A stretch of DNA of 64,000 bases, taken from NCBI RefSeq assembly GCF_002005305.1, contig NZ_CP014782.1:5208001-5272000 (forward strand), in the 5' to 3' direction. The translations under genes were made by a program, and so were the position numbers. The DNA comes from Shewanella psychrophila (GTDB taxonomy: Bacteria > Pseudomonadota > Gammaproteobacteria > Enterobacterales > Shewanellaceae). Positions 37,188 through 46,721 of the stretch are shown piece by piece; position 1 is the first letter of the stretch; each line of letters starts with the position of its first letter. The notes below the pieces were generated by a model. That model saw only the letters and a program-made list of their open reading frames with translations. It had not been told where the DNA came from and did no database searches.

Positions 37188-38363
37188 TTATCCAAATGCC
37201 TGAATGCCTGTTTGCGCTCGACCTAAGATAAGTGCATGGATATCGTGAGTGCCCTCGTAGGTATTCACCGCCTCCAGATTCATAACATGACGTATGATAT
37301 GGAACTCATCTGAGATGCCATTGCCACCATGCATATCCCGAGACATACGAGCTATATCTAACGCCTTGCCACAGGAATTTCGCTTTATCAGCGAGATAGC
37401 TTCAACAGGTAAGGCATCTTGATCCATCAGACGCCCCGCCTGTAAGCAGGCAAACAAGCCTAAGGTTATCTCAGTCTGCATATCGGCTAGTTTCTTTTGG
37501 ATCAGCTGATTGGCAGCTAATGGACGATTAAACTGAATTCTGTCTAATGTATATTGACGTGCACCATGCCAACAGAACTCGGCGGCACCCAGCGCTCCCC
37601 AGGCGATTCCGTAGCGTGCCTTGTTCAGACAACCAAAAGGCCCCTTTAGCCCTTCGACATTAGGCATTAAAGCAGATTCAGGCACCTCAACATTGTCCAT
37701 GACAATTTCGCCAGTGATGGAGGCTCTAAGTGAGAACTTGCCCTCAATCTTAGGCGCGCTTAACCCCTTCATGCCTTTTTCTAAGATGAAGCCCCTGATT
37801 TTTCCTTCTAGCTTAGCCCAGACAATAAACACATCGGCAATTGGGGAGTTAGTGATCCACATCTTGGCACCATTGAGACGATAGCCTCCATCGATACGTT
37901 CGGCGCGGGTCTTCATTCCTCCTGGATCGGAACCAACATCGGGCTCAGTCAGACCGAAACAGCCAATCCACTCCCCCTTTGCCAATTTAGGTAAATACTT
38001 GAGTCTCTGCTCTTCACTACCGTAAGCGTAGATAGGATGCATGACTAAGGAAGACTGCACACTCATGGCTGAACGATAACCACTGTCGACCCGTTCAATC
38101 TCACGAGCCACCAAACCATAGCTGACATAATTAACATTGGAGCAGTCATACTTTTCAGGCAAAGTTGCTCCCAGTAAACCTAGCTCTCCTAACTCATTCA
38201 TGATCTCCCGATCGAAGTGCTCGTTTCGGTTGGCCATCAGCACCCTAGGCATAAGTTTTTCCTGGGCATAATCGTGAACACTGTCACGGATCATGCGTTC
38301 CTCTTCCGAGAGTAGGGCGTTAAACTGCAGGGGATCGGTCCAATCGAAATGCACTCTTGCCAT
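37188..38363 (-). CDS. gcdH: Glutaryl-CoA dehydrogenase
   Basis: A 391-residue acyl-CoA dehydrogenase. FAD and substrate motifs are present: [16 protein letters not shown] (about 133-148) and [13 protein letters not shown]. The C-terminus has [19 protein letters not shown], typical of the glutaryl-CoA branch, with Glu of YEGT as the catalytic base. It oxidises and decarboxylates glutaryl-CoA to crotonyl-CoA in lysine and tryptophan breakdown, feeding FAD electrons to ETF. It is divergent from a LysR gene at 38527 that likely controls it. Confidence 0.9.
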   Translation of the reverse strand: MARVHFDWTDPLQFNALLSEEERMIRDSVHDYAQEKLMPRVLMANRNEHFDREIMNELGELGLLGATLPEKYDCSNVNYVSYGLVAREIERVDSGYRSAMSVQSSLVMHPIYAYGSEEQRLKYLPKLAKGEWIGCFGLTEPDVGSDPGGMKTRAERIDGGYRLNGAKMWITNSPIADVFIVWAKLEGKIRGFILEKGMKGLSAPKIEGKFSLRASITGEIVMDNVEVPESALMPNVEGLKGPFGCLNKARYGIAWGALGAAEFCWHGARQYTLDRIQFNRPLAANQLIQKKLADMQTEITLGLFACLQAGRLMDQDALPVEAISLIKRNSCGKALDIARMSRDMHGGNGISDEFHIIRHVMNLEAVNTYEGTHDIHALILGRAQTGIQAFG

Positions 38364-38491
38364 GATATTATCCTTTGGGTTGTTACTGATTGCTGAAAAT
38401 GGGTACTAGAGTCTACAAAATAACCATTTCCTAATTTTTCTAGCATAGGCATAATTAACCATTAGGAGAAATATTCTTTTTCTTTAGCATC

Positions 38492-38508
38492 TATAGGAAA
38501 TACCTATA
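38492..38508. promoter_or_regulatory. Inverted repeat between gcdH and its LysR, candidate operator
   Basis: TATAGG (38492-38497) and CCTATA (38503-38508) are perfect 6-bp arms around AAATA, 18 bp before the LysR start. The spacing fits a T-N11-A LysR box. A related half-site (CATTAGGAG) lies about 30 bases upstream. The role is inferred. Confidence 0.45.
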
Positions 38509-38526
38509 TCTGACCTAGAGGTTAAC

Positions 38527-39366
38527 GTGAATCTAAGATCGCTCAATTATTTTGTCGCCGTGGTAGAGAGAGGCAGTATTAGTGGTGCCGCCAAAGAGTG
38601 TTTTATCGCCCAACCCTCTATCTCGGCTGCGATATCGCAATTAGAGACCCAACTAGATACACAACTTTTCCATCGCCATGGAAAAGGTGTCAGTCCAACA
38701 GATTCGGGGCTTAGGCTTTATCCTCTGGCGCAGAAACTACTCAATGAATCTCAGGCCATCGAATCTCTATTCAAACAACCTCAACAACAGACTCCCTTTA
38801 GACTGGGGTTAATCCGCTCGTTAGGGGTTCATAGGATGAGTGAACTGCTGAAGGATTTTACCAATACCTGTGCCGATATGGAGTTAACACTTGTCGAAGC
38901 CAATGAAGATGCCGAAGCGAGAATTATAACCACCAGTGATTTGACCACAGGGGAAAACTTTTATCCTATCTGGCATGATGACTACCTGCTGGCTATCCCT
39001 TCCTCATTCAGCTTGAGTCTACAGACACAAATACGCCTACAGGATTTAGATCAGCAAGCCTTTATTCACCGTGCTCCCTGTGAGGCGTTGTCGAGTCTGC
39101 AACAATTAATGGATCTGGAAGGTATACAAGTACAGGTCAGAGCCAGAATTCAGACCGTCGAATACGCAGTTGGCTTAGTCGCTGCAGGCCTAGGTATCGC
39201 CTTAATACCGGCTCTCCCCGCGTTACTTGAGCAGCGAAATATTACCTTCAGACCACTTCAGGATATCGAACTGAAGCGAACTGTCGGATTAGCCCTACCT
39301 AGAGATGCCAGCTTAAATGAACAACAAATTCAATTACTAAAAATATGCGAACAGCCCAGACATTAA
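38527..39366 (+). CDS. LysR-family transcriptional regulator
   Basis: A 279-residue LysR regulator starting at GTG 38527. The HTH lies at about residues 1-60 and contains SGAAKECFIAQPSISAAISQ; the effector domain follows and is slightly shorter than average. Its position divergent from gcdH, with a palindrome between, suggests it controls glutaryl-CoA breakdown in response to a pathway intermediate (inference). Confidence 0.9.
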   Translation: MNLRSLNYFVAVVERGSISGAAKECFIAQPSISAAISQLETQLDTQLFHRHGKGVSPTDSGLRLYPLAQKLLNESQAIESLFKQPQQQTPFRLGLIRSLGVHRMSELLKDFTNTCADMELTLVEANEDAEARIITTSDLTTGENFYPIWHDDYLLAIPSSFSLSLQTQIRLQDLDQQAFIHRAPCEALSSLQQLMDLEGIQVQVRARIQTVEYAVGLVAAGLGIALIPALPALLEQRNITFRPLQDIELKRTVGLALPRDASLNEQQIQLLKICEQPRH

Positions 39367-39572
39367 GCTAAAACACAAAACAAGAACACCTCAGCAACAC
39401 TTAAATACCACGCAACACACAATCAAAAACAGAAAGACTACCCAGAGGAAACAATAGCATCCCGACTGTATCACTTTGCATCAAATGAAGTGAAAAACCT
39501 ACCTAAAGCTAGCACAGGTGATACTCTGTTACTTAATATGTTAATTCTGTGATGAGTATATAAACGAGCAAG

Positions 39573-40454
39573 ATGAAAAACCTAACAGTGCTCCTGCTAA
39601 CTTGTATTTTGTTCCCTATTTCGTCATGGGCCGATACCGTTGACTCCTGCGGAAGTGAATACGAGTGTATCGAAATAGGCAGATGGGATATTGGCCTGGC
39701 ACTAGGTTACGGCTCTCGCAGTAATCCTCTTAAAGATTATGATGATATACCTATCTATTTAGTACCCACTTTCGCTTATTACGGTGATTCCTGGTACTTC
39801 GATAATGGTAATATTGGTTATACATTAAGCGAAGATGAAAAGTACACCATCAATCTGACGACAAGTTTCAGTACAGATAGCGCCTTCTTTCATCGTTGGG
39901 ATCCTTCTAACATCTTTCTTACAGGTACCAATAGATTCGAACCAAGTCCATTCTCTACACGAAATCAGCCGATGCTAATGAGTAATGAGCAAGGTGGACC
40001 AATACTCAATGAACTTGAGAGCCGCAATTTTACCTATCTCGGGGGAATTGAAGCCTACCTTTATACTCGGGCTGGCGTATTAAACTTCGAAGTAACCCAT
40101 GATTTGCTGAATGTCCACCAAGGTACTGAGGCCAAGCTACAATGGCTGTACAACATAGCAGTAAAGGAATGGAGTTTTGAATTAGCGCTTGAATTTGATT
40201 GGAAGAGTAAAGAAGTTGTCGATTATTACTACGGTATCAGACCCTCAGAAAGTGTATTTTGGAGCGAAAACTATAAAGCTGAGTCTGCAATTAATACTAG
40301 TTTAAAGTTTACCAGTCATTATGTACTAACAGAGCATTGGAAATTGTTATTTCTAGCGCGATATACCCAGATTGCTGATGAAATAGTTGCAAGCCCTCTG
40401 CTTAATGAAGATTATACCAGTACCTTTTTTGTCGGCACTGCCTATAGGTTTTAA
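39573..40454 (+). CDS. MipA/OmpV-family outer-membrane protein
   Basis: A 293-residue protein with a signal peptide (MKNLTVLLLTCILFPISSWA) and a beta-barrel pattern ending in Phe. The family hallmarks IGLALGYGSRSNPL and DDIPIYLVPTFAYYGDSWYF are near the mature N-terminus. MipA was described as an MltA-interacting scaffold; OmpV-type members act as porins. It starts a cluster with a DUF3019 protein and a two-component system, with the next ATG overlapping its TAA, so it is likely regulated by that system. Confidence 0.9.
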   Translation: MKNLTVLLLTCILFPISSWADTVDSCGSEYECIEIGRWDIGLALGYGSRSNPLKDYDDIPIYLVPTFAYYGDSWYFDNGNIGYTLSEDEKYTINLTTSFSTDSAFFHRWDPSNIFLTGTNRFEPSPFSTRNQPMLMSNEQGGPILNELESRNFTYLGGIEAYLYTRAGVLNFEVTHDLLNVHQGTEAKLQWLYNIAVKEWSFELALEFDWKSKEVVDYYYGIRPSESVFWSENYKAESAINTSLKFTSHYVLTEHWKLLFLARYTQIADEIVASPLLNEDYTSTFFVGTAYRF

Positions 40455-40891
40455 TGCGAGTGTTAAATCAGGTATTAGTGTCATTATTTAGATTGTTACC
40501 CTTTGGAATACTCATACTCTCACTGTTGAGTGGCTTTGCCGTCGCAGAAGAAGAGGATGAAGATCAGGGTTCCATACTCAAACTTTCCCCAGAGTTTTGC
40601 ATCACATCTGAAGATGAAAATGTATGCAAGCTCACTCTGGTGCTAGAATGGGAAAACGAATTTTTTAGACCCATCTGTATTTTGTCTGACTACAAAGAGA
40701 TGGCAAAGTGGTGTGCCGAGTCAGCGGACACTCATTCATTAACATTAAACATCAGTGCAACTGATGATATTCAATTTGTTATGATTGATAAAGAAACACA
40801 CCAAACATTAGCCGGAGTCAAACTAAAAGTCACACCGGCCGCTGAGCCTAAAGTACGACGACGCTACCGCAACCCATGGAGTTTATTCTAA
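40454..40891 (+). CDS. DUF3019 secreted protein
   Basis: A 145-residue protein with a signal peptide ending near GFAVAEEEDE, then a small beta-rich domain opening LKLSPEFCITSEDENVCKL. Four cysteines (in EFCIT, NVCKL, PICIL and KWCAE) may form two disulfides in the periplasm. The DUF3019 family has no assigned function; its repeated association with MipA and a two-component system suggests a periplasmic sensor accessory. ATG overlaps the TAA of mipA, and its own TAA overlaps the response regulator ATG. Confidence 0.85.
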   Translation: MRVLNQVLVSLFRLLPFGILILSLLSGFAVAEEEDEDQGSILKLSPEFCITSEDENVCKLTLVLEWENEFFRPICILSDYKEMAKWCAESADTHSLTLNISATDDIQFVMIDKETHQTLAGVKLKVTPAAEPKVRRRYRNPWSLF

Positions 40892-41604
40892 TGACCGACC
40901 CCCAATCTACCCATAGAGTATTACTGGTAGAGGATGATATTCGTCTTGCCAATTTGATTGTGGATTATTTAAAGTCGCATGGAATGCACGTTGAAGTCGA
41001 ACGCCGAGGAGATACTGTATTAACTCGGTTGATCAACTACAAACCCGATATCATCTTGCTAGATATCATGTTGCCAGGGATGGACGGGCTTACACTGTGT
41101 GAAAAGCTACCCGATTACTTTGCAGGTCCTATCTTACTGATGAGTGCTCTTGGCTCTAACGAAGATCAGATCAAAGGTTTAGAGCTCGGCGCCGATGATT
41201 ACGTGGTGAAACCTGTGGATCCGGCTCTGCTTATAGCCAGAATTAACAATTTATTGCGCCGCACGGCTAAGCCACCTAAAGTAGAGTCTCACTGTTTGAG
41301 TTTTGGCAAACTTAGCATCGACCCACACACTCAGGCTATTCGTCTGGGCGATATTGAGGTCGACTTAACTAGCCATGAATTTGAACTATTATGGTTGCTA
41401 GCCTCCCAAGCAGGTCAAGTATTAAGCCGCCAATATATCTACCAGTACCTACTCAATATCGATTTTGATGGTAAAGACAGAAAAATTGATGTGCGTATCT
41501 CCCGCTTAAGAAAGAAATTAGGAGATAATATTGAGACACCATTTAGAATCAAGACAGTTTGGGGCCAAGGCTATTTGTTTGCACCAGAAGCTTGGACTAG
41601 CTAA
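40891..41604 (+). CDS. OmpR-family response regulator (RstA-like)
   Basis: A 237-residue regulator. The receiver has acidic pair Glu-Asp-Asp in LLVEDDIRLA, phospho-acceptor Asp in ILLDIMLPGMDG (about 57) and the Lys of VVKPVDP. A winged-helix DNA-binding domain (about 130-235) ends with TVWGQGYLF. Start at ATG 40891, with GGAG 9 bases upstream, overlaps the stop of the DUF3019 gene (TAATG). It probably controls mipA and its own cluster, paired with the kinase 40 bp downstream. Confidence 0.93.
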   Translation: MTDPQSTHRVLLVEDDIRLANLIVDYLKSHGMHVEVERRGDTVLTRLINYKPDIILLDIMLPGMDGLTLCEKLPDYFAGPILLMSALGSNEDQIKGLELGADDYVVKPVDPALLIARINNLLRRTAKPPKVESHCLSFGKLSIDPHTQAIRLGDIEVDLTSHEFELLWLLASQAGQVLSRQYIYQYLLNIDFDGKDRKIDVRISRLRKKLGDNIETPFRIKTVWGQGYLFAPEAWTS

Positions 41605-41643
41605 GTCTCTGCTAGCCGACAACTAATTTTACGGAACTAAAAG

Positions 41644-42927
41644 TTGAAACGACTTTTTATCAGCCTCTACCTATTGGTAAGCCTTAGCTTTTTAGGTATA
41701 GGCTGGACCCTAGACAGTATATGGCAAAATAGTGTCGAAGATAGCGGGGCAATGGATGCGCCGCTTATCGCTTTAGCACAACTTCTTGCTAAACTCCCAA
41801 ATCAAGACCGTAAAGAATACCTGGAACAAATCGATCTCAATCCTGACTACCCGCTTAAACTTGTCGATGCGAGTCAAATCGCCATAGCTAAGTCAAGCCA
41901 GTTAACTTCCGATAGCATACTCGTCACTTCACAGGGCGATAATCACGAACTCCATTTTGTTAAAGTCGGGCAACAAATTTTGATTGCCGGCCCCATTGAG
42001 ATAGATCCTAGGGCTCGCCTCAGGGGCTTGTTCACGCTATTTTTCTACCTATCTTTAGCCTTCGTCGCCTTGATATGGGTCTGGCCCCTGTCGAGAGATC
42101 TCAAGACTCTAAAGAGTGCTACCCGTGAGTTTGGTCAAGCAAAGTGGGATACGCAGATAGAGCTTTCACCTCGCTCTCAGGTATTACCCCTAGCGATAAC
42201 CTTTAATGAAATGTCACAAAAGATCAGCACGCTCATCGAAAATCAAAAGCATTTATCCAATGCTGTCTCCCACGAGATACGCACCCCTCTGGCCAGGCTT
42301 AAATTTGCTTTAGCGCTAATGCCACAGTATTGCCAACCCGACTCTAGCGCAGAACGTAGAGATGAGTTTCTCGATGAGATGCAGCAAGATGTCAAAGAGA
42401 TGGAGAACTTACTTCAAGAGCTACTCACCTATGCAAGCCTGGAGTCCAAACAGAAAGACATTCAGTTTGAGCAATGCGATCTCGAAGTACTCACAGAGCA
42501 CACCATAGAAAAACTCACCAATTCCATCAGCGCCCCAATCGAATTTATCCAACCAACAAACAAACCAGTTTATATAATTGGCGATCCCCTTCTGATAGAA
42601 AGAGCCATACAAAACTTGATCACCAACGCACAACGATTTGGCCGTAAATCAATCAAGGTCAAAATTGAGCAAAGTGAGAAACAAGTAACTCTGTCAATCA
42701 CAGATGATGGTCAAGGGATCCCTGTTGAAGATCAAGCTAAAATATTTGAACCTTTCTACCGCAGTCAATCGGTACAGAATGGGAATAAAGGCCACGGCCT
42801 AGGATTAGCGATAATCAAACGTATCATGGACAGACACGAAGGTAAGGTGACACTTGAAAGCACAGATGGCCATACCTGTTTTACCTTGTTCTGGCCGACG
42901 GCTGAATCAACAGGAAACATTCAATAG
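41644..42927 (+). CDS. Membrane sensor histidine kinase
   Basis: A 427-residue kinase with TM1 at about 3-22, a short periplasmic sensor (about 30-125), TM2 at about 129-150, HAMP, HisKA with His in SNAVSHEIRTPLARL (about 215) and an HATPase domain with DDGQGIP and GHGLGLAI boxes. The start is TTG 41644, with no better alternative. It pairs with the RR immediately upstream. The periplasmic part is small, as in RstB-like sensors; its signal is unknown, and the DUF3019 protein may take part. Confidence 0.9.
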   Translation: MKRLFISLYLLVSLSFLGIGWTLDSIWQNSVEDSGAMDAPLIALAQLLAKLPNQDRKEYLEQIDLNPDYPLKLVDASQIAIAKSSQLTSDSILVTSQGDNHELHFVKVGQQILIAGPIEIDPRARLRGLFTLFFYLSLAFVALIWVWPLSRDLKTLKSATREFGQAKWDTQIELSPRSQVLPLAITFNEMSQKISTLIENQKHLSNAVSHEIRTPLARLKFALALMPQYCQPDSSAERRDEFLDEMQQDVKEMENLLQELLTYASLESKQKDIQFEQCDLEVLTEHTIEKLTNSISAPIEFIQPTNKPVYIIGDPLLIERAIQNLITNAQRFGRKSIKVKIEQSEKQVTLSITDDGQGIPVEDQAKIFEPFYRSQSVQNGNKGHGLGLAIIKRIMDRHEGKVTLESTDGHTCFTLFWPTAESTGNIQ

Positions 42928-42937
42928 TATGTGTTCA

Positions 42938-43252
42938 TCACTCTAGTGAAAAATCATCGAGATCGAACTTAGGTTCAGCTTCTTCATTGCTCCCAAAGTC
43001 TAGCATAGGGTTTATTTGGGCCTGCTCCTGAGTAAGCTGAGCTTTTTTTGCTTTGAGAATGGCAAGCTTTCTGCGACGTATACGCTGCTTACACAGACGT
43101 ATCACATCAGTCTTCTTGGTATCAGAAAACTCAAGCCAATTAAAGCGCTCGTCTCGACTACGTAAACAGCCTTTACAGTATCCTCTGGCATCGGTTTGGC
43201 ACACACCGATACAAGGACTTGGGATCTCAAAAAACTCTAGTTGTTCCATCAT
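42938..43252 (-). CDS. DUF1289 protein with four-cysteine motif
   Basis: A 104-residue protein whose N-terminus has the DUF1289 signature SPCIGVCQTDARGYCKGCLR, with four cysteines likely to bind zinc or an Fe-S cluster. It continues into a basic helix and an acidic C-terminal tail. Relatives (for example YdhL) are small and uncharacterised, and are sometimes fused to or placed near oxidoreductases. It lies convergent to the sensor kinase with an 11-bp gap. Confidence 0.87.
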   Translation of the reverse strand: MMEQLEFFEIPSPCIGVCQTDARGYCKGCLRSRDERFNWLEFSDTKKTDVIRLCKQRIRRRKLAILKAKKAQLTQEQAQINPMLDFGSNEEAEPKFDLDDFSLE

Positions 43253-43418
43253 TGCGCTTATCGAGTGACACCTGCTAACAAGAGGGTTAGTTTAAACATA
43301 ACTTATTTCCCCTAAGCAGGCTAATTTTCACACTAACGCCAATTAACATAAAATAAAATACCTTGCTTATAGAGCCGGTTAGTCTCAAATTGGAATAATT
43401 GTTTTTAGGAGAAGAAAA

Positions 43419-43958
43419 ATGAAAATCCCAGCCCTCATCCTTGTTCTTATTTCTTGCTTGATGCTAAATGCCTGTACCAGTAAACCTAAGAGTGACTATG
43501 ATATCGAATATGATTTTAGCCAGCTCAAGAGTTTCGAGACCTTTTCACCCTCCCAAACCGATGACCCATTAAGTTCATCACGCATCGAGGATTCAATCGC
43601 AGTTGCACTGACCAAGCAAGGGTTTGTGATGGCCCAACAGCAACCTGACTTTAAAATTACTTATTCCTTCAAGGTGGAAGATAAGCCAAAGGAATCCGGC
43701 CTATCTATAGGCTTAGGTACTGGCACTTGGGGCAGTAGCGGTGGGGTGAGTGTCGGCACGAGTGTTGGCGTCCCTATCGGAAGTGATACAGCTAGGATTC
43801 AAACCATACAAATAGATATTATCAATCCACAAACCAATAAGTTAATCTGGCGTGGAACAGATAAATTTAACTTCGATGCTGGCGGTGAAGAGAAGCTATC
43901 AGCAACTCAAGTCACAGTGACTAAGATTCTGTCTCAATTCCCGCCGCAAAAGCAGTAA
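43419..43958 (+). CDS. DUF4136 lipoprotein
   Basis: A 179-residue lipoprotein: signal peptide with lipobox LNAC (lipidated Cys19), then a DUF4136 domain with DIEYDFSQLKSFETF near the start and LIWRGTDKFNF near the end. A Gly/Ser-rich stretch lies in the middle. Probably anchored to the periplasmic side of a membrane. The function is unknown. AGGAGAAG precedes ATG 43419. Confidence 0.87.
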   Translation: MKIPALILVLISCLMLNACTSKPKSDYDIEYDFSQLKSFETFSPSQTDDPLSSSRIEDSIAVALTKQGFVMAQQQPDFKITYSFKVEDKPKESGLSIGLGTGTWGSSGGVSVGTSVGVPIGSDTARIQTIQIDIINPQTNKLIWRGTDKFNFDAGGEEKLSATQVTVTKILSQFPPQKQ

Positions 43959-43974
43959 ACATCTGGGAATTAAC

Positions 43975-44303
43975 TCAGCGCTCTGGAGGCAAGTTAAAAC
44001 TCAGCGATACTGCATCACATGGCAACATCTCTCCCAGATAAACCCAGGTCGATAGGGCTGCAATGCCCGCTTGATCAAACACGCCTGTAGGAGATGATTC
44101 TAGCAGGGTTATATTGATAGGCTTTCCATCAGCAGATAGATCAAACTCCATTGATACATGCCCCTCCACTCCAAGCTTTTTAGCGTTAGCGGGATAAACG
44201 GGCTCGTGAACGATTTTTTTCCGTGCGATACGGTGATTATATGTGTAATGCTCAAATTGAGCCTAATAAAGAAAATCGATAAAAAACGAGCAAGAAGATA
44301 CAT
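43975..44303 (-). pseudogene. TonB C-terminal-like protein split by a frameshift in an A7 run
   Basis: One frame (44262-43975, no good start) encodes a typical TonB C-terminal domain: PVYPANAKKLGVEGHVSMEF, later a W-V-Y near the end. A second frame, starting at ATG 44303, encodes a hydrophobic lead (MYLLARFLSIFFIRLNLSI). The two frames meet at a run of seven A (minus strand, 44214-44220). One more A would fuse them into a protein of about 110 residues. It could be a real mutation, a phase-variable tract, programmed slippage or a sequencing error. It lies 23 bp downstream of the solute-binding protein gene. Confidence 0.75.
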
Positions 44304-44326
44304 TAAATAGAGGTTGGATATTCGAG

Positions 44327-45055
44327 TCAGAATCCGTGATATTTGAGTATTTGAGCTAACTCACCAGAATCAGATAACTGCTTTAATCCAGAGTTAAAGT
44401 CGGCAAGTAATTTGTGAGCTCCGGCTGCTTTTTTAGAAATCATTAAATATTGGTTTAGCACTTCGATAGGAGGTTCTACCCACTCGATTTCCCCCAGAAG
44501 CTCTTCCGTCATAAAGTGCCTCCCCAGGGCTTTATCAGTCAGAGCCAAATCGATACGCTTATATAGGAGCATGCGCAGGTTCTGTATGTCGGTATCCACC
44601 ACAGACAGCTTTAAGTTAGCTTCACTAAAACCTGAGGGGTACCCATATCCTCGTACGACACCTATCTGATAGGGTTTGAGGTCATCGAAAGACTGTATAC
44701 TAATGTCTTCCCCCTTACGTTTGTAGAAACCTATCTCATTGGGGGGAAGAGAGTCTGAAAACAGAAACCATTGCTCCCTTTCTTTTCTATGCCAGGCAGT
44801 AAACACTCCATCATAGATCCCCAATTTTGCATCTCTAAAAGCCCTAACCCAAGGCACCAACTCTAGTGTTACTTGATATCCGATTTTCTCATAAGACTTA
44901 GCGACTATTTCAGCCACTGGGCCACCATTTTCCAGCTCTGCGCCAATATAAGGTGGGTACTCGACATAAGCTAAGGTAACAGCCAGCTCGTCGGCAAAGC
45001 AAAGAGACAGGTGGCTGTACATAAGTAGTAAGGTGATTTTCAGGAGATATCGCAT
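44327..45055 (-). CDS. Periplasmic family 3 solute-binding protein (orphan)
   Basis: A 242-residue protein with signal peptide (MRYLLKITLLLMYSHLSLCFA) and an SBP_bac_3 fold: VTLAYVEYPPYIG strand, then VPWVRAFRDAKLGIYDGVF and the hinge YQIGVVRGYGYPSGF. No transport partners are nearby, like the binding protein at 7119. The ligand is unknown, probably an amino acid or similar. It may share a transcript with the TonB-like gene. Confidence 0.87.
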   Translation of the reverse strand: MRYLLKITLLLMYSHLSLCFADELAVTLAYVEYPPYIGAELENGGPVAEIVAKSYEKIGYQVTLELVPWVRAFRDAKLGIYDGVFTAWHRKEREQWFLFSDSLPPNEIGFYKRKGEDISIQSFDDLKPYQIGVVRGYGYPSGFSEANLKLSVVDTDIQNLRMLLYKRIDLALTDKALGRHFMTEELLGEIEWVEPPIEVLNQYLMISKKAAGAHKLLADFNSGLKQLSDSGELAQILKYHGF

Positions 45056-45203
45056 ACTGACTTATACCACCTTAGATTCATAATATTACCGCCTGTCATT
45101 GAGCATCCCACATAGATAAAGTTTCAGAGAAAAAACCTGAGATCATCCTTACATCTACTTAAGTGTAGCCTACCTCATATTGGGAGCTTAATATGCCAAG
45201 CCA

Positions 45204-46673
45204 CTACTTATGAGCATTGACGGTTCTCCCCGAAGCCCAATCTCTTAGTGCCTGTAACTTCTCACGCATCACCACAGATAATGGCCGGGTCTTCATTAAT
45301 TCCTGGATCAAGAGTGCCTGATCGACCTCTGTCTCGATCGCTTTGCCACTATAAATTGCGGAGATAACAGCTTGTTCGATCTCGGCGCCAGAAAAGCCCT
45401 GGCTCGCTTTGGATAACTGTGCGAGATCTAATCTTGTAACATCCAGCCCACGACGCTTTGCATGGATAAGGAATATAGCCTGGCGCACCTCATCGTCAGG
45501 AAGATCAACGAAGAAAATCTCATCCATACGCCCCTTTCGCATCAACTCTGGAGGCAGTGCCGAAATATCATTCGCGGTTGCCACTAAGAAGACATCGGAC
45601 TTTCTCTCCGCCATCCAGGTCAGGATAGTACCCAATATCCGTTTTGAGGTGCCATCGTCGCTACTGCCACTGCTGAGCCCTTTCTCAATCTCATCTATCC
45701 ACAGTACGCAGGGAGACATCAAGTCCGCAAGTTCCAAGGCTGTACGCAGGTTCTTCTCTGTCTCACCTATGTACTTGTTATAAAGGGCTGACATATCCAT
45801 CCTAAGCAAGGGCCTTTGCCACATTCCGGCCACAGCCTTTGCTGCCAAGCTCTTGCCACTCCCTTGCACACCGAGCAATAGAATACCCTTAGGCTGATCT
45901 TCCAAGGAGCTAGTCAGTGTCGTTGGTGCCCGCTGATTAAGCCACCCCTTAAGATTATGCAGGCCAGCTACCTGAGAGAAATCACTGGTGTCGTATTCAA
46001 ATTGCAGCACACCTTCCATATCCAGTAGTTTGAACTTACCACGATTAACCATCTCCACATCAGAATGAGTAATGGCCCCATCATCCACTATAGCCTTATG
46101 GGCCAAACGTTTTGCATCATCGAAGGTGAGGCCGCGTAGATTCTTCGCCAACTGCGTAACCGCCGTATCATCGACAGTCAATATCATGCCTTCACTCTTT
46201 ACTTGCTCCACCTGTTCATAGATCAAGTTTTGTAACTGCTCATTGTTAGGCAATGAGAGTCTGAAATGTGCGCAATACCTTTGGATCTCAGGTGGGATCT
46301 CGAAAGCATGACTCACCAAGACAATAGTATGCTTAAGCGATGCATACTCGAGCGCTATCTCTTTGAGTAAGCGTACATTTTTTGGAGCATTATCGACAAA
46401 AGGGTGAAAATCGCATAAGACATAAATACCTTGCTGTGATGTAGACTTTATCTGTCCTAAAATATCGGTAGGATCGCTGTTGAATTTCTGAGTGCCCATG
46501 GCACGATCGACCCGAGTCAAACCTTGAGTGATACTCCAGGTAAACAATGGCTGATAGAGGACTGCCGATACCCTTTTAAGCAAGTCTATAACGCGATATT
46601 CCTCATAGGTTTCGATGATTACTATGGGGGTGTTGGATCTTAATACTCCTGTCAGATCCCTGATATCTTGCAT
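45204..46673 (-). CDS. Ycf46-like AAA+ ATPase
   Basis: A 489-residue AAA+ protein. Walker A is GVQGSGKS (268-275), Walker B VLWIDEIEKG with Asp327/Glu328, sensor 1 is the Asn of VATAND and candidate arginine fingers lie in MRKGRMDEIF (about 378-387). The N-terminal half (about 10-140) has a degenerate P-loop-like domain, as in chloroplast and cyanobacterial Ycf46. Ycf46 has been linked to CO2 or bicarbonate use in cyanobacteria; no function is known for the proteobacterial form. Its own transcript ends before or within 45056-45203, where nothing clear was seen. Confidence 0.9.
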   Translation of the reverse strand: MQDIRDLTGVLRSNTPIVIIETYEEYRVIDLLKRVSAVLYQPLFTWSITQGLTRVDRAMGTQKFNSDPTDILGQIKSTSQQGIYVLCDFHPFVDNAPKNVRLLKEIALEYASLKHTIVLVSHAFEIPPEIQRYCAHFRLSLPNNEQLQNLIYEQVEQVKSEGMILTVDDTAVTQLAKNLRGLTFDDAKRLAHKAIVDDGAITHSDVEMVNRGKFKLLDMEGVLQFEYDTSDFSQVAGLHNLKGWLNQRAPTTLTSSLEDQPKGILLLGVQGSGKSLAAKAVAGMWQRPLLRMDMSALYNKYIGETEKNLRTALELADLMSPCVLWIDEIEKGLSSGSSDDGTSKRILGTILTWMAERKSDVFLVATANDISALPPELMRKGRMDEIFFVDLPDDEVRQAIFLIHAKRRGLDVTRLDLAQLSKASQGFSGAEIEQAVISAIYSGKAIETEVDQALLIQELMKTRPLSVVMREKLQALRDWASGRTVNAHK

Positions 46674-46721
46674 ACTAACTCCTTCTTATTACGGCTAAAC
46701 CTTAGGGAAAATGAAGTGAAT

